A DNA stretch of 64,000 bases, taken from NCBI GenBank assembly GCA_027605045.1, contig JAQFWX010000023.1, positions 620,001 through 684,000 on the forward strand. Direction: 5' to 3'. The translations under genes were made by a program, and so were the position numbers. Positions within the stretch are counted from its first letter, which is position 1, and the number at the start of each line of letters is the position of its first letter. Source of the stretch: Phallus indusiatus. Taxonomy: Eukaryota > Basidiomycota > Agaricomycetes > Phallales > Phallaceae. Shown one piece after another: positions 22,775 through 35,448 of this stretch. The notes under the pieces were generated by a model. The model had not been told where the DNA came from, ran no database searches, and worked only from the letters and a program-made list of their open reading frames with translations.

Positions 22775-22819
22775 ACTCGTGACTAATGACAGTAAGTTTC
22801 ATAGGAACAACAATCTCTC

Positions 22820-24261
22820 ATGTCTCTATTTGGTTCACCCCCCAATCCTCCCACCAAACTTGGTCGCTATCGCGTTTTATCACCCAATGCCGGCATATAT
22901 GTCTCCCCTATACAATTGGGGGGAGCTAGCATTGGCGAGAAATGGAACGCGTGGAGGGGAGAAATGAATAAAGAGTCTTCTTTCAAGTTGCTCGATGCTT
23001 ATTATGACGCAGGAGGCAATTTCATAGACACATGCTGTTCGTATCAAGAGGGAACTTCGGAACAATTTATTGGCGAATGGATGGAGAAACGAGGAATACG
23101 TGATCAGATGGTGATCGCAACCAAGTATTCTTCTCCCTCCCGACCAAGTGACCCTCCCATTCCAATCAAAGTTAACTACTTTGGGAATGGACATAAATCG
23201 CTTCATCTCGCAGTCGAACAAAGTCTCAAAAGGCTTAAAACCACGTACATCGACATATTATACGTGCATTGTAGGTATTTTTGACGTTTCAGTTATTCGT
23301 TGATTTAATGTGTTGTCCAGGGTGGTCTTGGGATAATTCCGTAGAAGAGATTATGAATAATTTGCACAGTCTCGTCGTCGCTGGCAAAGTTCTTTACTTG
23401 GTACGATACTCCTTTTTTCGAAATACCATGATATTGAAACTGAAAACCGTTCCCAGGGAATTTCTGTATGCATCGACCCTCATTCTTACTCACGTATGCG
23501 ATCAAACACGTATTTCTTTACAGGACACACCTGCTTGGGTAGTCGTGAGAGCTAACCAATGGGCCAAGTTTCACGGGAAGACTCCGTTTTCCATTTATCA
23601 AGGTCGCTGGAACATCCTGGAACGAAGCTTTGAACGAGATATCATCCCAATGGCTCAAGCCGAAGGACTTGCTCTCGCTCCATTCGGTGTTCTAGCAGAA
23701 GGCCGTTTCCGTACAGATGAAGAAGAGCAACGCCGCAAGGAAACTGGAGAAAATGGCCGTATTGTACCGATATTGAAATCAGCAGGCTGGGAAAGGGATG
23801 AAAATGAACGTAAAGTTTCCAAGAAGCTGGAGGAGATAGCTACCGAAGTGGGTGCAAAAAGCATCACTGCAGTGGCTATTGCATATGTCATGCATGTGAG
23901 TACAAAGAAATTAAAATTTAAGTTTGCATATGTAATTGGTTTTTTTCCGAAAACTCTAGAAAGCACCATATGTATTTCCTATCATTGGGGGCAGGAAAGT
24001 AGAACATCTGCTATCCAATATCGAAGCATTGGATATCAAATTGACCCCAGAGCATATAAATGCGCTAGAATCAATTGTTCCTTTCGACCTCGGATTTCCT
24101 CAGCAGCTTCTCGTAAGAATTCCATTTCATTTTACTGAAAAGGTCACTGATATCAATTTTATTGTAACTAGGGCGATGGCTCGTCTGTGCCCGCGTTCTT
24201 CAAGAACATGGGTATTATTGATAAGTGGGGAAAGGTGCCCACACAGCCTGCTCAGAATTAG
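22820..24261 (+). CDS. Aryl-alcohol dehydrogenase-type aldo-keto reductase, copy 1 (intact)
   Basis: Six exons (22820-23270, 23321-23400, 23457-23465, 23524-23895, 23960-24112, 24172-24261) total 1155 nt (384 aa), the normal size for fungal AAD proteins. Family features include [20 protein letters not shown] (Asp/Tyr of the AKR active site), MVIATKYS (Lys), IDILYVH, the NADP-side VLYLGISDTPAWVV, and [12 protein letters not shown] near the C-terminus. These enzymes reduce aromatic aldehydes with NADPH, and white-rot fungi use them around lignin-derived aryl compounds; the exact substrate cannot be read. The third exon is only 9 nt and encodes Gly-Ile-Ser of the conserved LGISD motif. It is the first of two tandem copies. 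Confidence 0.92.
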
Positions 24262-26581
24262 TTGAACACTCAAATTGACGTGGCATATATAAACGAATTG
24301 TCGTGTTTCGTCATCCTTTTGAATGTACAGGTACAATAATAGTAATGCAGTTGCAAGTTTCGCAATAAACACTAAATTTGTCGCAGTGATGAAATGAAAA
24401 CTCCGGGACTATGTGGCACAGCAGTCATCTGATACGCATACATTACATTGAGATCTGTGGGAAAAGTCACTTCATCCATTAATGTAACAGATGATTCTAT
24501 GCAGATGAACGCTTATGTTTGCATTCTCCTTCAAAAGTCAGCTGAATTCCATGTCAAGGAATAGTTGAGCAATTCAGATTCTCTCTTCGAGGGTAAACAT
24601 GCGTGAATTCTATGAGAATATATAGTCTTTGTATCTGTGCTCAGTATGTGAAGTCTTTTGAAACTGGTGGCAAGGGTGTTATAATAATGTATAAAGGTCA
24701 GTACCCGTGTGCTGTGGACGACGCGACGCGGTTGGCACAAGCTAAAGTATATTGGCGCGTACGCCGTAGACATCTCCATTGACATTGTGACGGTTCAATA
24801 AGAGAAACTCTGCATTCCAACTACATCGTGGTCCTCTTACTGAAATTTAGTGATGTGTTTAGTCACTCAACCAGCATCTCTGCTATTTAATTGACAGGAC
24901 GGGGATAAAGCCGAACTTAAATTGTCGACGCGAAAAGCATGAAAAATGGGCATGAGCTATATATTTCAAGAAATGGTACTACATAGTTATGATTGCCAAT
25001 AATTGGATTTATTTGCTCGTCTCTCAACTCTGACCCTATTTCTTCAAGTTATTCACTGGTTGAGCTTGGAAAAGTTGGTATCACCAGTAATCTGGGTAAA
25101 AGCTCAACTAAAAAGGAAATTTCAATTAGCTTCTAATTTCCAACAGAAACTATCTTACTGGTGGAGATATGTCCGCCGTATAAGTTAGAATTGCGTCTTG
25201 ACCGGGAAGTCCAATTCTACCAAAGGTCAGAAATAAGGGGTTTATTACTAAAATGCTGCATGACTCACTTCCACAATTCGTCACGACTCACCAGCAGACT
25301 CAAATCTGAAAGTTTCGAGTTCCCGGTCTATAGGTAAAGCATAGAGGTCATTCTACCATCTCGATAATAATATGAGAAAGGACTAAAAAATATTAACCTG
25401 ATTGCGCAATATTCATTTGATTTTGAATCCACCTTTTTCAGCAGACATGAAAAAAGTGCTGTCATTAGCGGATTGAATGTCCCAATTTAACTTGTGTCAA
25501 TTATGGTGCAAACACGATGGGAAGAAACAATGCACGGTGGATTTAATTATCCGCCTTGCTGGATATTGAAGAAGTCAGTCATTAATAACCGAACAGTATT
25601 TCATCATTACTTACATCATCGTCAAGTACCGTGACCATGTCCGTGCGCGTGACTTCTCACTAGCACTACCAAGATCTCATCATCATCTCACTGTCTTTGC
25701 TGTTCTTGAGCGTATTTGTGTGCGCTTCATGCTTTCCCAGTTCTTTAAAAATCACACAAATATTTGACAGACATAGGCCCATGCGCACTTTAAGCGAGTC
25801 TTTGCGAATATTTTCGACCTGGCTTCTTCGGTAAAAATACCGTATATGTAGGGTGAACTTTGAAGAAGCTCAGAAGCTAGTTTCCGACGCCTACACCTGC
25901 TGAACTTGTGCCGAAGAACAATACTCGCAAGAGGTCCCACCTACTGTTTTTAGGCGAGTTTAGCGGCCCTGCTAGTGAAGCCGGATAAGACAACGTATCC
26001 TGTGCCCTAAATGTCAACGGTAAAGGACTAGTCTAGTACTTTTTTATGGTACTCATCAAGATAATTAAAGGCGTTTTCAGCTTATAAGCCCTGCTGGAGA
26101 GCAATTTATTGACAATTGCTGGATCCTACTACTAGCGCAACGACGGCAACAGACGTGAGTTGAGGTTTAAGTCGTCACCCCATCGGCACACTATTTTCGG
26201 TTAGGTGATCTTATAACTTTGATTCAAATGTAAAAATCTCACATTGAATTTGCAAATATAGCACACAGTTCTCGACTCGTCGGATGATGTCGACTTACTT
26301 GCGTGTCCCTCACGGCTTGACCAGAAGACTTTTATGATCAAAGATATTTATCGTCCGGATGTAGTTCAATATCGTACAATGCTTGCGCGTCCTTCGGCTT
26401 TGCTTCTGTATCAAAGATTCTGTGATATAATTGGACGGAAAAAATCGGCCGTGCTATAAGACATTATTGAACACACGGCAGCGCTTTCCATGGTGCTTGT
26501 GAAATGTACAACGCGTCTGCCATATAAATACATGTCCTACTCGTGCTAATGACAGTAAGTTCATAGGAACAACAATCTCTC
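24262..26581. other. Intergenic between dehydrogenase copies
   Basis: About 2.3 kb. The first 1.4 kb shows no supported gene. From about 25650 it repeats, with divergence, the block upstream of copy 1, including a decayed gene remnant (25877-26020) and a TATA-like box at 26523. Confidence 0.45.
25877..26020 (-). pseudogene. C-terminal gene remnant, copy 2 (more decayed)
   Basis: Corresponds to 22100-22240. The end (LFFGTSSAGVGVGN, stop) is still readable, but upstream the frame is broken by stops and small indels, so it decayed further than copy 1. Confidence 0.45.
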
Positions 26582-28014
26582 ATGTCTCTATTTGGTCCAC
26601 CCCCCAATCCTCCCACCAAACTCGGTCGCTATCGCGTTTTATCACCCAATGCCGGCATATATGTCTCCCCTATACAATTGGGGGGAGCTAGCATTGGCGA
26701 GAAATGGAGCTCGTGGAGGGGAGAAATGAATAAAGAGTCTTCTTTCAAGTTGCTCGATGCTTATTATGACGCAGGAGGCAATTTCATAGACACATGCTGT
26801 TCGTATCAAGAGGGAACTTCGGAACAATTTATTGGCGAATGGATGGAGAAACGAGGAATACGTGATCAGATGGTGATCGCAACCAAGTATTCTTCTCCTC
26901 CCGACCAAGTGACCCTCCCATTCCAATCAAAGTTAACTACTTTGGGAATGGACATAAATCGCTTCATCTCGCAGTCGAACAAAGTCTCAAAAGGCTTAAA
27001 ACCACGTACATCGACATATTATACGTGCACTGTAGGTATTTTTGACGTTTCAGTTATCCGCTGATTTGATGTGTTGTCCAGGGTGGTCTTGGGATAATTC
27101 CGTAGAAGAGATTATGAATAATTTGCACAGTCTCGTCGTCGCTGGCAAAGTTCTTTACTTGGTATGATACTTCCCTTTGCTAGATACCATAATATTAATA
27201 CTGACAACCGTTCTCAGGGAATTTCTGTATGTATCGATGTTCATTCTTATGTATGCGATCAAACACGTATTTCTTTACAGGACACACCTGCTTGGGTAGT
27301 CGTGAGAGCTAACCAATGGGCCAAGTTTCACGGGAAGACTCCGTTTTCCATTTATCAAGGTCGCTGGAACATACTGGAACGAAGCTTTGAACGAGATATC
27401 ATCCCAATGGCTCAAGCCGAAGGACTTGCTCTCGCTCCATTCGGTGTTCTAGCAGAAGGTCATTTCCGCACAGATAAAGAAGAGCAACGCCGCAAGGAAA
27501 CTGGAGAAAATGGCCGTAATGAACCTGTATTAAACCCAAGTTGGGAAAGGAATGAAGATGAACGTAAAGTATCCAAGAAGCTCGAGGAGATAGCTACCGA
27601 AGTAGGTGCAAAAAGCATCACTGCAGTGGCTATTGCATATGTCATGCATGTGAGTACCCAAAATAAAAATAAGCTCACGAGCGTAATTGAGTTTTTCTAT
27701 TACTAGAAAGCACCATATGTGTTTCCTATCATTGGGGGTAGGAAAGTAGAACATCTGTTATCCAATATCGAAGCATTGGATATCAAGCTGACTCCAGAGC
27801 ATATAAATGCGCTGGAATCAATTGTTCCTTTCGACCTTGGATTTCCTCAGCAGCTTCTCGTAAGGATACCATTTTACTTCACTGTCAGGAAAGTCATTGA
27901 TATAAACTTAATCGTAAATTATAGGGCGATGGCTCATCTATACCCGCGTTCTTCAGGAACATGGGTATTATTGATAAGTGGGGAAAAGTGCCCATACACC
28001 CTGCTCAGAATTAG
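26582..28014 (+). pseudogene. Aryl-alcohol dehydrogenase-type aldo-keto reductase, copy 2 with frameshift
   Basis: The six-exon structure is identical to copy 1 (26582-27031, 27082-27161, 27218-27226, 27281-27649, 27707-27859, 27925-28014), including the 9-nt exon. Exon 1 is one base shorter: ctcctcccgacc here versus ctccctcccgacc in copy 1, near 26897. This shifts the frame in the middle of the barrel (after ATKYSS), before IDILYVH. Exon 4 also lacks one codon, which is harmless. All other exons and splice sites are intact and the coding identity to copy 1 is very high, so either the loss is very recent or the missing C is a base-calling error. Confidence 0.8.
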
Positions 28015-28126
28015 TTGAACACTTGAAGTGTTTTGGAATCGTATTTACATATATCAGATAAACTTTCCGAATGGATAAAATATGTGACGTCACATTTACC
28101 CGGGATTACCCTTACCTGTTGCTACT

Positions 28127-28853
28127 ATGCCTCCACCACGTTGGCTGCGATTGATGTCAGAAAATATGGGTGCGAACAAAGCACCTAGTAAGTATAACAC
28201 GACGTAATTCGTATCATTTGACGTGATCAAAATTAGGCTACACATTAGCAACCGTAGAAGGAGACGCAAATGGATCACCATCACCTCGATCACGCTCAGT
28301 AATCCACCGCCAAATCTTGACCACCGCACCTACAAAACAGCTTCTGATAACCACGACAGATATACGAAGCCCCAAAGCGTCTCAGCTGGATTCAAACCAT
28401 TCCAGCGAAGCGACCTTTTGGTTTCCAGACTCCCAAACTCAATTCCGAATTACCGCAAAGACGTATCTTCTTCCCCACCCAAATCACCCGTGGCGAAAAT
28501 CATTTCCCTCTGAGATGCTAGCTGGAAATCGAGAATATGATTGGGAAGAGTACCGTTTGAACACATACGATTCTCTCTCGTCTTACCTTCGTGCTTCGTT
28601 CGTTCGCCCACCTCCGGGCACTCAAATGGAGAGTTACGATGAAGCCAACTCGTGGCCTCAGAAATTACCAAAACGTCACGAAGCCAAGGGAGAAGACAAG
28701 AAGAATGTGGAAGAGGCGTTGAGAAATTTTGCCATTGTTGTACTTGACCCTGTTCACGTAGATTTTGTTGAGCTCGGTATCTATCCCAATAGGCGAACCG
28801 CTTGGAGTCTTATTGCAGATAATGTCTGGGTGGAACAGATACTTGTACCTTGA
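28127..28853 (+). CDS. Pyridoxamine 5'-phosphate oxidase-like FMN-binding protein (Alr4036 type)
   Basis: Two exons, 28127-28187 and 28237-28853, total 678 nt (225 aa). The start MPPPRWLRLMSENM and the following TLATVEGD...RSRSVIHR and STRSPK-like DIRSPKASQL are the pattern of the Alr4036 family of flavin-dependent oxidases: a short N-terminal helix, then a split-barrel strand pair. The end has FVELGIYPNRRTAW and VWVEQILVP, as in the family's C-terminal segment. It is probably soluble and FMN-binding; the substrate is unassigned and need not be pyridoxamine phosphate. The gene runs convergently into APC2, with 114 bp between stop codons. Confidence 0.85.
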
Positions 28854-28967
28854 TCAAAAAGCTCAATTCGTTATCGAAATCAAATTTTAGTGAAGAATAT
28901 GTTGATATTAGATACATTGAGAATGATGCGTATTATATTGATACATGTATTAATGCAGTAATAAAAT

Positions 28968-31900
28968 TCAACCAGAAGCCCTCCCTGCAGCAGTCAAACT
29001 CCACATACCATTTTTCACAACGATGAGGCCTTCCCTTTGAGCACTCTCCAAGTATATCAATAACTGTTCCGGTGTGCGATCATATCCGGGAACAAATCTA
29101 AGCATACTGTTAATTCTATCCAGAGGCAAATTTCCAACATTCGTGAGCATGCCGCGAATAAACTAGACATATTTCGAAAATTAATAGATGACACCGTATA
29201 AAGTGTAAAAATTCATTGTTATTCACCTTCCAGTGTACGCGCATTTGTTCAGCCTGCTGCTGTTGTAAAATGATGCTGTTGAGATCTTGGTCCTCTTCTA
29301 AAAGAGATTGATTGTCAGCTAAAAGCTGGCTCAACAAGACAAGTTCTTGAAATCTCACCCATACGTTGAGCTTGTTCACGAGTCTGACTCTTCTCCCGAG
29401 AAATCTCTAAAAGATGGTATTGTCCTTCAGGCTCTTCCATCAACACGCCCTTATCAATCCAGACGTTTAAGGCTTTTACGGTAGGCGCGGAGTCAATAGA
29501 TCCCAAATGCGGTAAAAGTTCGTCCACAGTCCAGACATCTGGATAAACAATGAACTTTTCTAACATCTCAGTAATAGTGTTGATTACCTTTTTCAGAGAA
29601 TAATTCGAGAATAGCTGCCTCTAGTGGGGTCGCCTCTGTTTCTATCTTACGGTCTTGTAATTCTATTTCCAGATGTACCGAGCCAAGGTGGGACAACCAG
29701 CGAAGTTGCTTGTCTGGTTTGAAAATCTCGAACTCCTTTGAATAGTTTTCTTGTAGTCTACGAAATGCATGAAAACCAATAATATATATATCAGATTGTC
29801 TTACTCTTTGAATTGGCCAGGCATCTTGAGAGTATTATTTTGAAGTGATGGCCAAAAGTTTGCGGAGATGATAGTGGGATGAATAGCCGACTATTGAACT
29901 ATGTTAACTGCGATGCAAATGACGATGAAAGACGACAAAATGAAAAACCTGGTCTCGAGATTGAATATGTTGATCAATTCTCCTAGAATCGCTCATATCT
30001 CGCAACATCACTTCGCAAACCTGTAATGCTGCATCACCAAAACGTAGTTTCAAAATTTCGATATTTTTTCTCTGAAAAAGGGTTCAAAGTCAGAAACGGC
30101 ATATATTCCAAACAAAATAATCAGTACATACTTCTCTGTCATCGTTCCCATCTTGTATAGTCAGCAAGCGCTGAGCAAGAAGAACCTGTAGCTCCTTGAC
30201 GAAAAGATCTTTGGAATCATAGATGCTGACGAGCGTTGTGAGAACATCGGCCGGCTTATTCGCTCGGAAATCTGAGAAGAAAGTTAACGCAGCTTTACAC
30301 GAGGAAATCTTATCAAACCTACCGGGTCCAGCGTCAATCGGCTCAGGTTCCCAGTTAGGTTCTGTATAGTCTTCTACAGAACTTTGCTGTAAAGGTACGG
30401 CCTGCTCGTTCTCGTCCAAAAGATCTCCACCTTCTCCGACCAACGAGGATACAATGTTCCGGATAGTGTCCGGCCGTTCGCTGAAGAGGTCTTTGTGAGC
30501 AATCTACGGAAACGGACTGGAACAGTAAATCTGTTCATACCGCAAATAACGACGGATCGGATCGGCTACTTTGTACAACAAAACCCCTGGTGGGTCTATA
30601 ACCCTAAGACAACGGATAGTTGAAACATATTGAGTCAAGATATCTTTCGTATCGGCACCAGGATGAAGAAGTCGACGGTTATTCCTAGAAATGGTATACA
30701 CGAATACTTCAAAAATGAACACTAAATGAAACGCACAGCTTTCGCAAAGCTTTGACTAACACGATGCGATCGTCTACTTTAGTCAAACATTCCTGGCACA
30801 ATGATCATGACAGCGTCAGCATCCGAATCAAGCGGAATCATGTGTGCGGTACCTTGATATCCAGTAAGGCAGGCATTGAATCAGGATAATCCACTATTAT
30901 ATCGAAAAGTTCAGACATTCTAGGTTAATGAAATTCAGCTGTGAGCAAAGAAGAAACCGAGATTGTTTTAACCTGAGATTGCACAACGTTTTGCAGAGAT
31001 GGTAATCCAGCCTTGTCAGAACGTTCGAGACGACTATCCGCACCTCTTCCGCTGAACATCAACTTAGCTTTTGAATAAGCTATCATCATCAAAATAGATA
31101 GCTTACGATTAGCCAACCCTCTAGCATAAGGTCTCGAAATCCACGGCACAATACTATCAACAAGCCATTTTTTCATCTCGGGAAGCAGCTGAGCATCCCA
31201 AGAACCTGGACAAGTCTTGTTAACCTTCTCTTCGATGAGACTGTTGATACACGCCGTAAGCTGCGAATCGTAACGCTCAAGGAATCCGAGAATGTCTAAA
31301 GCCCCGAATAAAGCTGCGTACTGCGAAGGTGGGCCTACTGTGACGACAGGATTCGGGTGTTGAAGCGAAAGATGCGAAAGATTGGGATGGGGGAATGTAC
31401 AGTCAGGGAATTCGGTGTTGTCTCCATCTGGAGGTAAAGGAGAATTCGTAACGGCACATCGTAGAAGATCTCGTAAGGCCTCAGGAAAGAAGTCGGGTAG
31501 GTGCGAGTATACCATGGCAAGGAATGAACGATGGTATCGATGTGGAAAAACAGCCCCAAGGCTGGAAATTCGCGTTACAATTTTGCCTCGTGCGATAGAT
31601 AAAGCATTAACATACATTGGAGATGGACACCAGAGGGTATGGATTTCTGACAGACGGTTGATAAACAGGTATATAGTCCGAGCACTCTTCGTCGCCTAAA
31701 CACCCACTGTAGCGTTACCTAAAAAAACAAAGTAAAATTCTGTACAAACCTGCCACGTATACATATAATGGTCTATATTGGACTTGAGTTCCAATTCTTT
31801 TTCTTGGAGCATGCCTTATGACAGTCTTAGCCGCAAGCCTCAGCGATAGAAACAGGCAATCTTACTGTGGAATACATCTAAAGTTGCAGGCATCCATCGC

Positions 31901-32232
31901 TTTTCAGTCAATGACTGGATTGAAACTTTCACCCTTTCGATAAATTCAGGTTCTAGAACAAAAAATTGTTTAGACATCTCTCGGACCATATAGCAAGTTG
32001 TCTCACTGAATTGCTTTCGGGTGTCGGTGATACCTGGTATTCTCATGAAGAAGTTGACCATATCCCATGCCTATATTAGATATTAACTTCTTGAGATAAT
32101 GTATAGGAAGAAAAACTCGACTTCATGAACGTCTCTTATTCCACGACTGCCGTCTGAATTGGGGCCCTGATAGTAGTTGTAGTAGTGCTGCCACTTCTGC
32201 TGAACAGCTTTTTCGAGAGATGTTTCCGACAT
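28968..32232 (-). CDS. APC2: Anaphase-promoting complex subunit 2 (cullin-type scaffold)
   Basis: Sixteen exons (32122-32232, 31866-32070, 31750-31814, 31107-31695, 30973-31051, 30853-30919, 30737-30792, 30541-30684, 30323-30480, 30132-30271, 29949-30071, 29805-29890, 29588-29757, 29359-29538, 29227-29297, 28968-29162) total 2439 nt (812 aa). Hallmarks are ELFDIIVDYPDSMPALLDIK, LLHPGADTKDILTQYVSTIR, VLLYKVADPIRRYLR, the cullin-core DLFVKELQVLLAQRLL, and the C-terminal winged-helix segment with PGYDRTPEQLL. APC2 binds the RING subunit APC11 and forms the catalytic core of the APC/C ubiquitin ligase that drives mitotic exit. The exon at 30973-31051 is read in a frame different from the longest open frame there; only that frame gives the conserved RLDYHLCKTLCNLR. 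Confidence 0.93.
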
Positions 32233-32588
32233 CCTCGTCGAAGAAGGCCTCTCCACAATTATTTCAAGATGAGACTTGAATTCAAGTCAACGAGGGGACG
32301 AATGAAGACAAAAGATTCAGATGAACAAGCGCGTTACGTCACGCGCAGATCAAGAACAGATTCGTGTTTGATTCAAAGAATCATAAGTAAAGATTTAACA
32401 TCTTAATTCACTGATCAAATTCATAACCTCAAAAGAAAGAAAGAAAGCCAAATCCCAATAAAATTAAAGAATACGAAAGAACGAACGAAGGTAGTATACA
32501 GAATATTGCACAGTACTAACTCATCTAGTAACAAAGTTCACATACAAATTGACTCCACAGTCCAGATCTAATAATAATAGATAATAAA
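32233..32588. other. Intergenic between APC2 start and methyltransferase end
   Basis: 356 bp, same-strand spacing of two minus-strand genes. It holds the APC2 promoter and the upstream gene's 3' region; a purine-rich stretch at about 32430-32490 is the only visible feature. Confidence 0.45.
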
Positions 32589-35448
32589 TCATTCCTTGCG
32601 CGCAATAAAAATACGAAGGGAACGGCTAATAGGACGACGACGTTTAGGACGTTTCGGTTTCTTTCCCTCTTCGATGTCAAGTTGGCGACGATGTGTCTCC
32701 CACCTCTCCACAGCTTCGTCGAATAGCTTTCTATCAGATTTTTTGGGAGATGGCAATATACCCAAAGGAAACTGCAGTCGAAGTAAATCGGCCAATGCGA
32801 TCTTATCTTGCATATCCCTACAAAAGCAAACATTAAGCATGGTCATCAATACCGCACCTCATTACAGAGAAAAAGAAAAAAGACTTCGACGTACAACTGG
32901 AACCGGACTAAACAATCATCCCACTCCTCTCTGACTAACTCGGACAAACCCGCCATCGGTGTATTCTTCCATCGCCGCGGATTTTTCTGGCAAGTCTGTA
33001 TGAACTCCCACATCTCCTCTGCGCATGCCAAAACCTCATTCACATGAATAGCAAGATGCATACTCAGCATCCGTTCGTCAAATCGCCACTTGTCATTCGG
33101 TAAGCGAAGGACACCATCCGTAATCATATTGATTGGTCGGAAAAACGGTTCAGGTGGATGTGGTGAGGGTTGGTCGCTATTCGCGCCTGGTGACTCGGCA
33201 ATTCTGGAATGGTACGACTTTCTGCGGGTCGCAGTGGGTTTCGTTGGGTCGGCTGATGCGGCAAAAGGAGCGATTGGAGCGTGAAGAGATACTGAGCGTT
33301 TCTTCTGTCCAGTCTTTTTTGCGACCTTTTTGGGAAAAGCAGTTCGGTTTGCTCGTGGGTGCAGACGTCTATTTGGGTCATCAGCATCTTTTTCCATTTA
33401 ATGAACGTAATAACATTGTCCACACCTTTAAAGTGATAAACAAGCATCGAGCTTAGCAATGAAAGAGGTAATAGGTTGATGAACCGCGAGGCATGGAGTT
33501 CATTGTAAGCCGCTTCCAGAATCGAATGATCCCGTGGATTCAAAATAGGGTTAATGAGCGGATGAAACAAAGAATCTTCCGTCCCATTTGGGTTTCCTCC
33601 GACAGTGCCTTTACGACCTGGCGGTCGTTCATCCACCGATAAGCGAGACTTTTGTCTTTCAGACAAAGCCGAGATAGTCATTTGTTGGACCTGTCGTGAC
33701 TTTGCGTCGCGGTCGTCTCCTTCGCCCTCCCAAAACTGTATCGGGACATCGCCCTTAACCCGAGGAGAAGTATCCCGAGCAAGAGCAAAAGCTTGTGCCT
33801 CTTTTTCAGATTCAACGTTTGTTGTCTCTCCCAAACTAACCGAATCTTCATCACTAGAATCACATTTGCTTTCACAAGAGACCGATCCAGGGAAAAACAA
33901 GTCTTCCTCGACCATCTCGAAAGCTCCACCGGTCATTAAAACCCTCGTGATTTCATCCAACAACGCTTCCCATTGGTTCTCCGGAACACCTCTTGCTATT
34001 CGCCTGACGTGCACGAAATCAAACTCGCCATCTTTAAAAGGTAAAGGTTTGAGGAAGTTGGCGGTGACCCATTCAACGCGTAAGGCGAGTGAAGGATCCC
34101 CCAAGTGCTTGAGGTTTGGTTGTATTGAGACAAGGTCGAGGCCCACGAATGTAGTATCCTTCAAATGATGTTAATGTGATGCACGCCCTGGACCAATTAT
34201 CACTTACTTTCCACTCTTGTGCACATTGAACAACCCAGGATCCAGTCCCGCATCCCAAATCAAGAACGCGCTTGGGCTCAGTTGTAAACGGAAAGAAACA
34301 ACACTTCTTCACTAAATGAAACTCGAATAATCGCGTCCATTCATCACTGCAAGAAGAGAATGAGCAATCTAGGAAATAAAAACGGGTCTGATTAGCTCAC
34401 AAATCGAGAGTTTTGTGCTCGTAATCACGGGTATAAGGAGCTTCATCACGGGGTATGGAATGGTACCGTTTTGCATTTTTGATAGTGAACCCACGTGAGT
34501 GAGCCTCTTTTATTCTACGCTTGAACGACTCTACAGGTGTTTCCTTGCGATGAGCAACATTTTTGAAACACCGTGGTGAACAGGAGCAAAAGGCATGACA
34601 GTAGCATGCATCGCTGCGTGCCCTTCTGGCATACCGTAGATATTGAAAGCACCCCCAGAAATGATTCCTGAGTATGAGAGTGCTCGGGTCCTGTTGCTGA
34701 AGGAGCAGTATTCGATCTCTTTTTTTGTCAGGTTCTGCGTGATGCCCGTTGGTTGGGTGAAAACTGGACGGAGGATGACGCGAGCGAGCTGATCTAGGTG
34801 TACTTTCGTGGGGATGATGGGTATGGCCGTTTCCGTGATGAAAGTTGTTTTTGACAGGAGAATCCTCTAGGTATGAGGCATTGGAATGGAGAGGAGGACC
34901 AGGATCCGTCTTTATATGCCTTGAACTTGAATGTGAGATCGCTCTCAAATTCGAAGATGGTTTGGGTGTCAAAGTGCCTTTGGATGATGAAGATGAGGCC
35001 GAATGCGTAGATGCAACAGGATGCAAAGTTCTTGATGGTGGATCAACACTCCTAGATCTCTCAGACCTCGAATGCTCAGCCTCCTTCTCCTTTTCCTTCT
35101 CTTTTTTTCTCCCAAACCAATTCCCATGAAAAACATGGATATTGCTGTCCTTGTGATGGTCCTTTTATGCTGCTGCTGCGCATGCTCTCCGTTCTGCGAA
35201 ACTGCCCGTGGGGTTCCAATCATACTGCCGAGTATACTGTATGGTGTTTCAAAAGACCATAGTGGAGGGATATAATCACGACTGGAATGTTGTTGGGACC
35301 CTAATGGCGGATCGGCGACAGGAAAAGCAGCAGCAGCAGCAGAACTTTCTGAAGATTTCACAGAGACAATAGCCGTCCCTGGAGAACCGGCGATAGCTGC
35401 CGGAGGTTTTGAGACATCGAGACTGGAACGCACAACGCTGGGTGACAT
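32589..35448 (-). CDS. SAM-dependent methyltransferase with long disordered N-terminus
   Basis: Model: exons 35203-35448, 34401-35149, 34208-34346, 33426-34158, 32898-33387, 32589-32817; total 2586 nt (861 aa). The methyltransferase core is clear: motif I VLDLGCGTGSW, then FVGLDLV, then FDFVHVRR and LLDEITRVLMTGGAFEMVEED. The N-terminal about 320 residues are Ser/His/Pro-rich with an alanine run from a CAG repeat. A Cys-rich patch (DACYCHAFCSCSPRC) precedes the core. The C-terminal part has a conserved helix-rich block (WRFDERMLSMHLAIHVNEVLACAE) and a basic tail. It resembles fungal TAM/UbiE-type methyltransferases of unknown substrate. Two of its introns (35150-35202 and 33388-33425) need AAG acceptors and the second is only 38 nt; one-base errors in A-runs would be an alternative explanation. 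Confidence 0.8.

Noticed and set aside
30925..31050. Continuation of the longest APC2 open frame (SGRGADSRLERSD...)
   Set aside because: It does not splice in phase with the next exon. Adding an intron at 31052-31106 gives the conserved RLDYHLCKTLCNLR and a consistent frame.
33605..34168. Long plus-strand open frame (187 codons)
   Set aside because: Antisense to the methyltransferase core, whose motif I and later motifs are unambiguous on the minus strand.
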